A DNA stretch of 64,000 nt from Sphingobacteriaceae bacterium (GTDB lineage Bacteria; Bacteroidota; Bacteroidia; B-17B0; Aurantibacillaceae), in the NCBI GenBank assembly GCA_016709575.1, contig JADJMM010000002.1:124001-188000 (forward strand), in the 5' to 3' direction. The notes below the pieces were generated by a model that had not been told where the DNA came from, did no database searches, and saw nothing but the letters and a program-made list of their open reading frames with translations. The position numbers and the translations under genes are program-made. The first letter of the stretch is position 1. Every line of letters begins with the position of its first letter. Positions 10,594-19,025 of this stretch are shown in pieces.

Positions 10594-10656
10594 TGCCAGA
10601 AAATGACAAAGCCTACAGAATTTAGTATTTAAATTCTTAATGGCATTCTTTTTGCC
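10594..10656 (+). promoter_or_regulatory. sigma-54-type (-24/-12) promoter with upstream inverted repeat
   Basis: TGGCATTCTTTTTGCC at 10641-10656 matches the RpoN consensus TGGCA-N6-TTGC with exact GG-to-GC spacing. About 33 bases upstream lies an imperfect inverted repeat TGCCA-N5-TGACA (10594-10608), a candidate activator site. A transcript would begin near 10667, about 28 bases before the rhomboid start codon at 10695. This rests on motif match only. Confidence 0.55.
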
Positions 10657-10694
10657 TTAATTTATTACGGAATTCAAATATTCCGGAAAACAAA

Positions 10695-11426
10695 TTGCAA
10701 GATTACGTCAGAAAACAATTATTCAAAATCTCTTTCTTCCCGCTTTGCTTTTTAGCTATTGCTTGGTTAGTTTTTTTTCTTGATACAAAATTTAATTTAC
10801 ACTTAACACAATTCGGAACTTCTCCCCGCACCTTAAAAGGATTTACCGGCATTTTCTTTTCTCCATTCTTACATTCTGATCTTGGACATATTTCAGGAAA
10901 CAGTTTGCCCATTTTAGTTTTAGGTATGCTCACCTTTTATTTTTACAAACCAATTGCATGGGGAAGTTTTTTGTGGATTTATTTTATGTCAGGCATTTGG
11001 TTATGGGTGGGTGGAAGAAATGATTCGGAGGGAATGGTTCATCATATTGGTGCGAGTGGATTAATTTACGGAGCCGCTACATTTTTATTTTTCAGTGGTG
11101 TGTTTCGCAAACACAAACCATTGATGGTGATTTCTGCACTTGTTGCCTTTTTATATGGAAGTATGATGTATGGGATTTTTCCGTTAGAGCCAGGCGTATC
11201 TTGGGAAGCACATTTATTCGGAGCAATCTCAGGTGTGATGGTGGCTTATAATTATAGAAAAGAAGGTCCGCAAAAACGAGAAATTATTTGGGAAGATGAT
11301 GGTGTTGATTTTGAGGCGGAAGAAAAAGCTGAGGAAGAAGCTTACGCGAAATTTTTAGAGCAGAATAACATCAACATTCATTATCACTTTAAACCGAAGG
11401 ATGAGAATGAAGAGAATCGGGAATGA
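10695..11426 (+). CDS. rhomboid-family intramembrane serine protease
   Basis: This 243-residue multi-pass protein has about six membrane segments. The rhomboid signature is complete: HSDLGHISGNSLP in the second helix region, nucleophile Ser in GASGLIYG, and the His of the dyad in SWEAHLFGAISG. It cleaves within or next to transmembrane helices of substrates in the inner membrane; the substrate is unknown. The C-terminal 60 residues form an acidic cytoplasmic tail (FEAEEKAEEEAYAKF). The start codon is TTG, with no better start nearby. A sigma-54-like promoter precedes it, and a long hairpin lies between it and the convergent folP. Confidence 0.9.
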   Translation: MQDYVRKQLFKISFFPLCFLAIAWLVFFLDTKFNLHLTQFGTSPRTLKGFTGIFFSPFLHSDLGHISGNSLPILVLGMLTFYFYKPIAWGSFLWIYFMSGIWLWVGGRNDSEGMVHHIGASGLIYGAATFLFFSGVFRKHKPLMVISALVAFLYGSMMYGIFPLEPGVSWEAHLFGAISGVMVAYNYRKEGPQKREIIWEDDGVDFEAEEKAEEEAYAKFLEQNNINIHYHFKPKDENEENRE

Positions 11427-11444
11427 ACAGTCGCACAAATTTTG

Positions 11445-11514
11445 CCCGCAGATTTCGCAGATAAGCGCAGAAATATCTCACTAAAAATCTGCGTAAATCA
11501 GCGAGATTTGCGGG
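11445..11514. repeat. long imperfect hairpin, dispersed ATCTGCG repeat
   Basis: Two arms of about 28-30 bases pair almost completely: the left arm begins CCCGCAGATTTCGCAGAT and the right arm ends AGCGAGATTTGCGGG. It fills the gap between convergent rhomboid and folP and could end transcription from both sides. A half copy lies at 4351-4381. Confidence 0.75.
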
Positions 11515-11519
11515 AAACC

Positions 11520-12377
11520 TTACGAAGCTCTATAAAACTCAACCAACTCAATAGCTTGTTTTGCCTCGGTAACATCGTGCACTCTTAAAATAGAAGCACC
11601 GTTTAAAAGCGCAATTGTATTTAAAACTGTTGTTCCGTTTAAAGCAGTTACCGGATTTGTATGGATCACTTTATTAATCATACTTTTTCTGGAAACACCT
11701 GCTAAAATGGGAAAACCTAATTCAAAAAATTGTGGTAATTGTTTTAGGAGTTGGTAATTGTGCTCAGTTGTTTTTCCAAATCCAAAACCGACATCCAAAA
11801 TAATATTTTTGAAATTTAAATCCGTTAAGCGATTTACTTTTTGTTCTAATTCATTCTTCACTTCAAAAACAACATCACCATATTCGGGATTTTGCTGCAT
11901 GGTTTGAGGCGTGCCTTGCATGTGCATTAAAACATAAGCGACATCTAATTTCGAAACAACCTCAAACATCTTCTCGTCTAAATTCCCCCGGAAATATCAT
12001 TGATTATATCGGCTCCAGCTTCCGCTGCTTTTTTTTGCAATGTTAGAACGATACGTATCAACAGAAATAAAAATATTAGGAAATTTTTTTCTTAATTCTT
12101 TCAAAACAGGCTCTAATCTCGTCCACTCTTCTGTTTCATCAATTTCTTTGGCGCTCGGGCGCGATGAAGCTGCTCCAATATCTATAATATCTGCGCCCTG
12201 CTTAATTTTTTCTTCAGCATCACGTAAAACATCGTTTACATCACTGTATTTCCCCCCATCGTAAAAGCTATCGGGCGTAAGATTAACAATGCCCATTACT
12301 AAAGGCTTTGTGAACAAAAGCTTTTTAGCATTTATTTGGTAGTGATTTGGTATATTTTCTTTAATTTTAGTGCTCAT
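11520..12377 (-). CDS. folP: dihydropteroate synthase (two frameshifts)
   Basis: FolP condenses 6-hydroxymethyl-dihydropterin pyrophosphate with 4-aminobenzoate in folate synthesis. The motifs LVMGIVNLTPDSFYDGG, IDIGAASSRPSA, ILDVGFGFGKTTEHNY, FPILAGVSRKS and the C-terminal ILRVHDV are all present. The frame is lost twice between residues about 110 and 135. An 8-T run at 12029-12036 should be 7 (plus strand), restoring AKKAAEAGADIINDISGG, and a base is missing near 11987, restoring GNLDEKMFEVV. The ATG at 12377 is one base away from the start of the divergent DUF1599 gene. A minus-strand TATCTTTG (12423-12430) inside that neighbour is a possible -7 element. Confidence 0.9.
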
Positions 12378-12378
12378 T

Positions 12379-12915
12379 ATGCAGACTACAAGTGTTCAAT
12401 ACGATAAGGCTATAAAGCTATGCAAAGATATCTTTTTAAAAAAGATGAAAGATTATGGCACCGCATGGCGCAATTTACGCCCAACTTCGCTTACCGACCA
12501 AATTTTTATTAAGGCTCAGCGCATAAAAAGCATTGAAAGCAAAGGCACCCAAAAAATTGGCGACGATATTAAGGGCGAATACATCGGTATTATTAATTAT
12601 TGTGTTATTGCTATGATTCAACTCGAATTAGCTGATGATACCCGTGTTGAATTACCTGCAGATGAAGTTGAACGCCTGTTTGACAAACACGTTTCAGCTA
12701 CCAAAAAATTAATGGAAGACAAAAACCACGATTACGGTGAAGCTTGGAGAGATATGCGAATGAGTTCTTTAACAGATTTGATTCTAATGAAGGTATTCCG
12801 CGTAAAGCAAATTGAAGATAATATGGGAAAAACCATCATTTCAGAGGGGGTTGATGCCAATTACATGGATATGATGAATTACTCGGTTTTCGCTCTTATT
12901 AAGTCAGATAGTTAA
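12379..12915 (+). CDS. DUF1599 domain protein
   Basis: The 178-residue protein is made of two similar halves: KKMKDYGTAWRNLRPTSLTDQI in the first and DKNHDYGEAWRDMRMSSLTDLI in the second, each followed by K..R[IV]K.IE. This is the DUF1599 (nucleotide-modification-associated) family, of unknown biochemical role. I chose the ATG at 12379 (MQTTSVQYDKAIKLC) over a GTG at 12370, because the former matches the family start. It faces folP across a single base, so each gene's promoter and ribosome-binding site must lie inside the other. The folP/DUF1599/DoxX neighbourhood is common in Bacteroidota. Confidence 0.85.
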   Translation: MQTTSVQYDKAIKLCKDIFLKKMKDYGTAWRNLRPTSLTDQIFIKAQRIKSIESKGTQKIGDDIKGEYIGIINYCVIAMIQLELADDTRVELPADEVERLFDKHVSATKKLMEDKNHDYGEAWRDMRMSSLTDLILMKVFRVKQIEDNMGKTIISEGVDANYMDMMNYSVFALIKSDS

Positions 12916-13004
12916 AAACACTGTTAGTTAAAAAAAGCTAAAGTCTTTTTACTTCTCCCTTAATGGTATAATTTTAGCCATAGGAACAAATAAATTATAA
13001 CCCC

Positions 13005-14324
13005 ATGAAGAAATTTTTATCCTCAAAAGTATTCCGCGCTATCTGGTCAATTGGTTTAGCCGCTTTGTTTTATTTTATTTGTCCTCCTTGTTTTAGCAAG
13101 ACAACCATTGCAATTATTTTAGGGATTCTGTTAATTCTGATTAATGGTTCAGCATTAATTGCTCGTTCTCCGTGGCCAACACATATTGCTCGTGTTTTAG
13201 TTGGAGGTTTATTTATTTTTTCCGGATTCATTAAAGCTAACGACCCGCTTGGCTTCTCTTATAAATTACAAGAATATTTTGAAGTATTTAAAGCCGACAC
13301 CGGTTTAGGGATGTTCGAATGGTTTGCACACATTGCTTTACCATTAGCTATTATGATTTGTGTGAGTGAAATGCTTTTGGGTGTTATGTTATTGATTTGT
13401 TACAAACGCGAATTAACACTTTGGTTATTGTTTGCTCAAATTGCATTCTTCACCTTCTTAACTTTCTATTCTGCTTGTTACAATAAAGTAACACATTGTG
13501 GTTGCTTTGGTGATTTCTTAAAACTAAAACCTTGGGAAAGTTTCTGGAAAGACATTGCACTCCTGATTTTAATTACCATGCTTTTTGCAGGTAAAGAACA
13601 CATCAACGAATTAATGTTCCCTGCTCTGTTAGGTGTTGTATTTATTGTTTCAGCCGTTGCTTCAATTGCATTCCCTATGTATGCGTACCGTAATTTACCG
13701 CCGTTAGATTTCAGAGCTTATGCTATTGGCATGAACATAAAAGATAATATGAAAGCCGGGGCCGATTATCAACCCGCCGTCTATGAATCCGGATTTGTGT
13801 ATGAAAATTTAAAGACAGGTGAATTAAAAGATTTCACTATGAAAAATTATCCATGGGAAGATACTTTGAACTGGAAATGGAACGCAACAAAAAATATTTT
13901 GGTACACGATGCTATTAATCCACCAAAAATTACCGACTTCACTGTAAATAATGCAGAAGGCGTAAATATTACCGACAGCATTTTAAATAATAAAGATTAT
14001 AGTTTCTGGTTAGTGTGTTATGATTTAACGAAGACAGAAGAAGATGCTTCTTTACACGCTAAGCTCAATGACTTTTACACTTTGGCTACAAAAGACAATA
14101 AAAAAATTGTTGGTATGACATCGTCAGGCGCAAAAGAAATTGATGATTATAAACATGCACATCAGGCTCTGTATGATTTTGCAAGTGTTGATGGTATTGT
14201 TTTAAAAACAATGATTCGCAGTAATCCTGGATTAATTTTAGTAAAGAACGGAACTGTTATCATGAACTGGCACTGGAGAAACATTCCAAGCTACAGTGAG
14301 ATTAAGGATAAATTCATGAAGTAG
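13005..14324 (+). CDS. DoxX/MauE-type membrane protein (BT_3928 family)
   Basis: The 439-residue protein has an N-terminal membrane half with about seven to eight hydrophobic helices, including the DoxX-type ARVLVGGLFIFSGFIKANDPLG and a MauE-like CGCFGDFLKLKPWESFWKD. The C-terminal half (from about residue 235) is predicted to lie outside the membrane and ends in NPGLILVKNGTVIMNWHWRN, reminiscent of a thioredoxin-fold domain without a CxxC. The family sits next to DUF1599 in Bacteroidota, usually followed by tpiA. Here tpiA is absent and a repeat cluster follows. A redox role is suggested by MauE-like features only. Confidence 0.8.
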   Translation: MKKFLSSKVFRAIWSIGLAALFYFICPPCFSKTTIAIILGILLILINGSALIARSPWPTHIARVLVGGLFIFSGFIKANDPLGFSYKLQEYFEVFKADTGLGMFEWFAHIALPLAIMICVSEMLLGVMLLICYKRELTLWLLFAQIAFFTFLTFYSACYNKVTHCGCFGDFLKLKPWESFWKDIALLILITMLFAGKEHINELMFPALLGVVFIVSAVASIAFPMYAYRNLPPLDFRAYAIGMNIKDNMKAGADYQPAVYESGFVYENLKTGELKDFTMKNYPWEDTLNWKWNATKNILVHDAINPPKITDFTVNNAEGVNITDSILNNKDYSFWLVCYDLTKTEEDASLHAKLNDFYTLATKDNKKIVGMTSSGAKEIDDYKHAHQALYDFASVDGIVLKTMIRSNPGLILVKNGTVIMNWHWRNIPSYSEIKDKFMK

Positions 14325-14335
14325 TACGGACTTTT

Positions 14336-14547
14336 CCCTCTCCTGAAGGAGAGGGGGGACCAAGCTTGCTTGGTGGGTGAGGTTACTTCTTCAGCGCTCA
14401 AAATTTATCGTACAAACAAACTCTTTACTTCTAATAATTAACCTCATCCGTCTGCCTTCGGCAGCCACCTTCTCCTATAAGGAGAAGGAAAATTACCCCT
14501 CTCCTTATAGGAGAGGGGGGACCACGCAAAGCGTGGTGGGTGAGGTT
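14336..14547. repeat. cluster of three dispersed hairpin repeats
   Basis: Three copies of an approximately 50-base element occur: direct at 14336-14384 and 14496-14547, inverted at 14440-14488. Each has a CTCTCCT/AGGAGAG hairpin, then GGGGGACCA, a second small hairpin (for example CCACGC/GCGTGG) and GGTGGGTGAGGTT. The second stem varies in sequence but keeps pairing, which argues for conserved structure. The 276-base gap holds no gene I can support. Confidence 0.85.
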
Positions 14548-14600
14548 CCTGACGTACATCATTTTGTAATCCACCTCTCTTTCCTTACATTTACTTCATT

Positions 14601-14822
14601 ATGTCAAAGAAAACTTTAAAGCTACGTTTCAATACTGAAAATTCCGGTACCTTATACTGGCGCGCACTTATTGATGGTGTTGAACATTTAGCAGACCACG
14701 TTGACATAAGAGTTCCTTCTTACACATCTCAAGACACCTTACCCGATGGTCGCATTAAATGGCACATCTCCGCCGATTATACTGAATTGGTTTGGGAAGG
14801 GACGAATTTAATTGTGAAGTAG
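14601..14822 (+). CDS. small conserved hypothetical protein
   Basis: The 73-residue protein MSKKTLKLRFNTENSG...YWRALIDG...KWHISADYTELVWEG has a composition like that of a real globular protein. From memory, short Bacteroidota proteins with the same KLRFNT/W..LIDG/KWHIS layout exist. It has no signal peptide, membrane segment or catalytic motif. The ATG lies about 50 bases past the last dispersed repeat. The function is unknown. Confidence 0.6.
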   Translation: MSKKTLKLRFNTENSGTLYWRALIDGVEHLADHVDIRVPSYTSQDTLPDGRIKWHISADYTELVWEGTNLIVK

Positions 14823-14876
14823 CTTCGACTCGCACGGTCCTACGCTCTCGCAGCTCAGCTACCGCGTTCTTTACAA

Positions 14877-15299
14877 CTAAATTTTATAGAAATGAATTAG
14901 GCGACTTCCATGCAAAATTGAAGTTTTGAGAACAATCTGCATTTTAACTGGGTAATTAACTACCATCAATGTATTGTAATCTCGTGCGTCTATTGAATGT
15001 ACGCCTCCCGTATTTCCTGAAATCGGACTAATTACTTTAAATTTTGTGTCCCCAACATACAACTTAGATTCAAATAAACTATACTTTGTTATACCGCTAA
15101 ACTCAGAGTCTTTATTGTCGACATAATCATATGTTCTGTATTTACCTTTTCCATCAGAGGAAATAATCAACCAAGAATAATACCCTCCTTCTTTACTTAC
15201 CCAAGTCCCAACCAAATCAGGCTCTGCTCGTATCGCCTTTTTCTTGATGCAAGAAGTTAACAATAAAATTGAAAGCGCTATGAAAAGGAATTTCTTCAT
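14877..15299 (-). CDS. hypothetical lipoprotein
   Basis: The 140-residue protein has a signal peptide with lipobox LLTSC (residues 13-17), so it is predicted to be lipid-anchored at Cys17. The mature part begins IKKKAIRAEPDLVGTWVSKEGGYYSW, a LVGTW start seen in many small lipocalin-like Bacteroidota lipoproteins, followed by beta-rich sequence. It lies convergent to the 73-residue gene and downstream of the FAD oxidase on the same strand. The function is unknown. Confidence 0.7.
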   Translation of the reverse strand: MKKFLFIALSILLLTSCIKKKAIRAEPDLVGTWVSKEGGYYSWLIISSDGKGKYRTYDYVDNKDSEFSGITKYSLFESKLYVGDTKFKVISPISGNTGGVHSIDARDYNTLMVVNYPVKMQIVLKTSILHGSRLIHFYKI

Positions 15300-15318
15300 A
15301 GATTAAATATACTAAAAA

Positions 15319-16752
15319 TCACCCAAAAATCTTACCGGGATTTAAAATTGAATTTGGATCAAACACTTTTTTAATATCGCGCATTAATTGGAGTTGATGT
15401 GGCGGGAAAATAATTGACATATATTTTTGTTGCACTAATCCAATTCCGTGTTCGCCACTGATGGTTCCTCCTAAAGATTTACAGAGTTCAAAAATTTCGG
15501 TGATGCCTTTTGGTAAAGCATTGTTCCAAACTTCATCACTTAATTCTCCTTTAATAATATTTACGTGCAAGTTTCCATCTCCGGCGTGACCGTAACAAAC
15601 AGAACTAAATCCATATTTTTTACCAATGTCTTTTACACCGCGTAATAATTTTGGTAATTCGGCGCGCATTACAACAGTGTCTTCTTCTTTATAAACTGAA
15701 TTACTTTTTACAGCCTCCCCTACTTTCCGTCTTATTTTCCATAACGATGCTTTTTGATCTGCTGTATCCGCAAATAAAATTTCATCGCATTCGTGTTGTT
15801 GCATAATGTTACTTATTATTTCGCAATCGCTATACAACACATCCATGTTGTTTCCATCCACTTCCACCAACAACAGCGCTTCCCATTCAGGTTTAATAGC
15901 GAAGTTCACTTCTCCTGCGTATTTAATACTCCAGTTAATTGCATCGCGCTCCATGAATTCCATCGCGCTTGGTGTGATGCCCGCCTTAAAAACTTCTCCA
16001 ACAGCTTCGCATGCTTTTTCTGCGCTATTGAATGGAACTAACATCAACATATCAAATTTCGGAAGCGGAATTAATTTGAAAACAATTTTGGTTACAACGC
16101 CAAGTGTTCCTTCACTCCCTACAAATAAATGCGTTAAGTTATAACCTGTAGAATATTTTAAAGTGTTTGCTCCGGTCCAAATTATTTCACCGCTTGGTAA
16201 AACAACTTCTAAATTCAAAACATAATCACGTGTTGTTCCGTATTTCACTGCTTTTGGTCCGCCGCTGCTGTGGGCAATATTTCCACCCAGACTACAACTT
16301 CCCCAACTCGCAGGATCGGGCGGATAAAATAATCCTAACTTTTTTACTTCTTCCTGAAAAATATAATTAATCACGCCCGGTTCAACAGTCGCTTGCAAAT
16401 TTCTTGTATCAATACTTAAAATTTTGTTGAATTTTTCCATGCTCAACAATACACCACCCTTAATTGGTAAAGCACCACCACTTAATCCCGTTCCAGCTCC
16501 ACGCGTTGTTACCGGAATTTTTTGCTCGTTGCAATGTTTTAAAATTTTAGAGATTTGCTCAACCGTTTGAGGTTTTACAACAACATCAGGAAAAAACACT
16601 AAATCTTCCGTCTCATCACGCCCGTATTTCTCAAATTGTTCCTTATCAACGCTTATAAAATCCTTGCCAACAAGGCTTTCCAAGTGGTTTAAGGTTATTG
16701 ACGTAAGCTTGTTATAAGATTGTTCTGCCATTTCGAGAGGCAATTTATCCAT
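15319..16752 (-). CDS. FAD-linked oxidase, glycolate oxidase GlcD / D-lactate dehydrogenase type
   Basis: This 477-residue protein is of the VAO/PCMH flavoprotein family. The FAD-binding domain has TTRGAGTGLSGGALP (about residues 83-97), FYPPDPASWGSCSLGGNIA and VGSEGTLGVVTKI. The C-terminal cap holds YGHAGDGNLHVNI and the ending GGTISGEHGIGLVQ...FDPNSILNPGKIF. It oxidises a 2-hydroxy acid such as glycolate or D-lactate; which one cannot be decided. The start is either the ATG at 16752 or the internal MAEQSYNK seven codons later. It is divergent from the TatD gene across about 40 bases. Confidence 0.88.
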   Translation of the reverse strand: MDKLPLEMAEQSYNKLTSITLNHLESLVGKDFISVDKEQFEKYGRDETEDLVFFPDVVVKPQTVEQISKILKHCNEQKIPVTTRGAGTGLSGGALPIKGGVLLSMEKFNKILSIDTRNLQATVEPGVINYIFQEEVKKLGLFYPPDPASWGSCSLGGNIAHSSGGPKAVKYGTTRDYVLNLEVVLPSGEIIWTGANTLKYSTGYNLTHLFVGSEGTLGVVTKIVFKLIPLPKFDMLMLVPFNSAEKACEAVGEVFKAGITPSAMEFMERDAINWSIKYAGEVNFAIKPEWEALLLVEVDGNNMDVLYSDCEIISNIMQQHECDEILFADTADQKASLWKIRRKVGEAVKSNSVYKEEDTVVMRAELPKLLRGVKDIGKKYGFSSVCYGHAGDGNLHVNIIKGELSDEVWNNALPKGITEIFELCKSLGGTISGEHGIGLVQQKYMSIIFPPHQLQLMRDIKKVFDPNSILNPGKIFG

Positions 16753-16794
16753 TTTTGTAATATTGTAGGCGCAAAGCTTTTACAAATTTTAGAC

Positions 16795-17442
16795 GTGTTT
16801 ATTAACATTCATACGCATAAGGAGATGATGGATGCCAAAGTTGAGTTGGTTAGCCTTCATTCGCCGTCGGCTAAAAAACCAAATTTGTATTCGTTTGGCA
16901 TTCATCCCTGGAAAATTGATAAGGATGTGAATGATGTTTTAGCGGAAATGGATACAATAAGTCGCAACCGCCGTTGCATTGCGATTGGCGAATGCGGTTT
17001 AGATAAAGCGATTGATACAGATTTTGAATTACAACAAAAAATATTCTGCGAACAAATTCAAATTGCAAATGAAGTTCAAAAACCATTAATGATTCATTGC
17101 GTAAAAGCATTTAACGAATTAACGGCTTGCTTAAAGAAAATGAACAATACGGTTCCTGTTATTATTCATGGCTTCAATAACAATCAAAATATCGCCAATG
17201 ATTTATTGAAGCACGGTTATTTATTGTCCTTCGGAAAAGCATTAATGGATGATGACTCCAACGCATCAGAAGTGATAAAACATGTTGGTCGTAAGAATTT
17301 CTTTTTAGAAAATGATGATAGCGATGTTTCCATTCGCGATATTTACAAAAGAGCGTCTGAAATTTTAGGAATAGAAGAACAATTTTTGCAAGAGCAATTG
17401 AAAAGTAATTACCAACACATTTTTAAGGAAGAGATTTTATAA
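16795..17442 (+). CDS. TatD-family metal-dependent hydrolase
   Basis: This is an amidohydrolase-fold (putative DNase/hydrolase) protein of about 215 residues. The metal ligands are visible: HTH in VFINIHTHK at the N-terminus, E in AIGECGLD, H in PLMIHCVKA and H in IIHGFNN. The usual last Asp appears in NFFLENDDSDVSI. The HTH motif must lie at the very start, so I place the start at the GTG at 16795 rather than further upstream. It is followed one base later by tcdA, so the two are cotranscribed. Confidence 0.85.
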   Translation: MFINIHTHKEMMDAKVELVSLHSPSAKKPNLYSFGIHPWKIDKDVNDVLAEMDTISRNRRCIAIGECGLDKAIDTDFELQQKIFCEQIQIANEVQKPLMIHCVKAFNELTACLKKMNNTVPVIIHGFNNNQNIANDLLKHGYLLSFGKALMDDDSNASEVIKHVGRKNFFLENDDSDVSIRDIYKRASEILGIEEQFLQEQLKSNYQHIFKEEIL

Positions 17443-17443
17443 G

Positions 17444-18175
17444 ATGGATAACGCTTGGATGGAACGCACCCAATTATTAGTTGGGAAAAAAGGAATAGAA
17501 AAGTTAATGGCCGCCGATGTTTTGGTTGTTGGTTTAGGGGGAGTTGGTTCATACGCAGCAGAAGCCATTGCCCGCGCAGGAATTGGTAAAATGACAATTA
17601 TTGATGGTGATTTTGTAGATCCGACAAATCGTAACCGTCAATTGCAAGCACTTTCATCAACACACGGATTAAGTAAAGCTCTTTTAATGGAGCAAAGAAT
17701 AAAAGATATTAATCCGGATATTAATTTAACAACGATAAGAGAATTTCAAACGCCGGAGATGATGAAGGTGATTCTTGAAAAGAAATATTCTTACATCATT
17801 GATGCCATTGATAGTATTTCTCCAAAACTTCATTTAATTCAAACCGCTTATTACAACAACCGAAAAATAATTTCCTCAATGGGTGCAGGCGGAAAAATGG
17901 ATCCAACACGGGTTCAAGTTGCTGATATTGCAAAAACAAATATTTGTCCACTTGCGCAATACGTTCGTAAGCGTTTAAAATACATGGGAATTTATAAAGG
18001 TGTAAAATGTGTTTTTTCAGATGAATTGCCTGCAAAATATTCCATTATGCGAACCGACGGAACTAAATTTAAAAAATCAGCTTACGGAACAATTTCATAT
18101 TTACCTGCTGTGTTTGGTTTGGTTTGCGCTTCGGTTGTTATCAAACACATTGCTGATTACAAAGAAATAAGATAA
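17444..18175 (+). CDS. tcdA: tRNA threonylcarbamoyladenosine dehydratase (ThiF/E1-like)
   Basis: The 243-residue E1-like enzyme converts t6A37 of tRNA to its cyclic form using ATP. The ATP-binding loop is VLVVGLGGVGSYAAEAIARAG (residues about 26-46), followed by DGDFVDPTNRNRQ and the acceptor segment YIIDAIDSISPK. NICPLAQYVRKRLK and the C-terminal GTISYLPAVFGL are typical of TcdA (CsdL/YgdL) rather than MoeB or ThiF; no CxxC zinc site is seen. It begins one base after the TatD gene. Confidence 0.9.
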   Translation: MDNAWMERTQLLVGKKGIEKLMAADVLVVGLGGVGSYAAEAIARAGIGKMTIIDGDFVDPTNRNRQLQALSSTHGLSKALLMEQRIKDINPDINLTTIREFQTPEMMKVILEKKYSYIIDAIDSISPKLHLIQTAYYNNRKIISSMGAGGKMDPTRVQVADIAKTNICPLAQYVRKRLKYMGIYKGVKCVFSDELPAKYSIMRTDGTKFKKSAYGTISYLPAVFGLVCASVVIKHIADYKEIR

Positions 18176-18178
18176 CTA

Positions 18179-18946
18179 TCACATCAAATTAACTCTATTC
18201 GTAGTTGTGATAGAATTTACCATGTAATATTTCTTAGTTGTAACTGCATTCGCTTGAATTTTGTAAGAAATAAAATTTAAGTAAACGAAATTAGTGGAGC
18301 ACGCTTTTTTTACTGCGCTTGCTTCAGCTGCTGTAAAAGTACAAGTTCCTGCTGCAGCGGAAACAGTTCTCTTTTTCAAAACAGAATCACAACTCAACAT
18401 CACTACAACTGAATCTGCATTGGTTGCGCCGTTAAATGTTATTGTATTGAGAGATGTTTTACTGATTACAGTTCCACTAGTTAATGAAGCAATTGTTGGG
18501 AAACTTGAATTAGCAAAAGTAAAAGATGGAACACTCGCTGTTCCTGAAACAGTCCAAGTTGAACCACTTCCATAATTTATTCCGGAAAAAGGCTGACCAT
18601 TTATTGGCTTCCCACCAAAATAATAAGAACCTGAGCTTTGTTTTACTAAAGTTGAGTCGTTGCATTTTACAACACCTGCATCCACATAATTATAATTTCC
18701 GGGCGCAGTGTAAAAGAAAGCAGTTGCCTTTCCCAACCGAGTTACATAAAGATTCGTGAATTCATAAGGATCTTGAGATGAAGTTAAAACACCATCAGCA
18801 TCTGCAGGAATATTAATAAAAAATACAGGTGCCTGAGGTGGATTTACAGGAATTGTTATTGGCGTAGTAGGTTCTTCCTCTGTTTTTTTCTTTTTACAAG
18901 CTATCAGCAATCCTAAGGCCAAAACTATTAATACAACTTTCTTCAT
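18179..18946 (-). CDS. hypothetical lipoprotein
   Basis: The 255-residue protein has a lipobox LLIAC (Cys17) after a hydrophobic segment, followed by a KKKKTEEE linker and a Pro/Thr-rich stretch. The remaining sequence is Ser/Thr/Ala-rich and beta-like, with repeated short phrases (GTASVPSFTFAN, GTVISKTSLNTITFNG). It is predicted to be surface- or periplasm-exposed and lipid-anchored. I do not recognise a domain. It lies convergent to tcdA with a 3-base gap. Confidence 0.65.
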   Translation of the reverse strand: MKKVVLIVLALGLLIACKKKKTEEEPTTPITIPVNPPQAPVFFINIPADADGVLTSSQDPYEFTNLYVTRLGKATAFFYTAPGNYNYVDAGVVKCNDSTLVKQSSGSYYFGGKPINGQPFSGINYGSGSTWTVSGTASVPSFTFANSSFPTIASLTSGTVISKTSLNTITFNGATNADSVVVMLSCDSVLKKRTVSAAAGTCTFTAAEASAVKKACSTNFVYLNFISYKIQANAVTTKKYYMVNSITTTNRVNLM

Positions 18947-19025
18947 TTTTCAAAATTATAAGTAAAAATAGCCTTTTTCATTCTTAAAATCAAGTTAAAA
19001 AGATTACATTTATAACCTCAAATTT

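Noticed and set aside
14336..14547. CRISPR-like array
   Set aside because: Only three copies in mixed orientation, each palindromic, with unequal spacing and no cas genes.
14377..14619. 80-residue open frame across the repeat cluster
   Set aside because: It reads through two hairpin repeats and overlaps the better supported 73-residue gene in another frame.
15793..16144. Plus-strand open frames inside the FAD oxidase gene
   Set aside because: They lie opposite strongly conserved FAD-oxidase sequence and show no family features.
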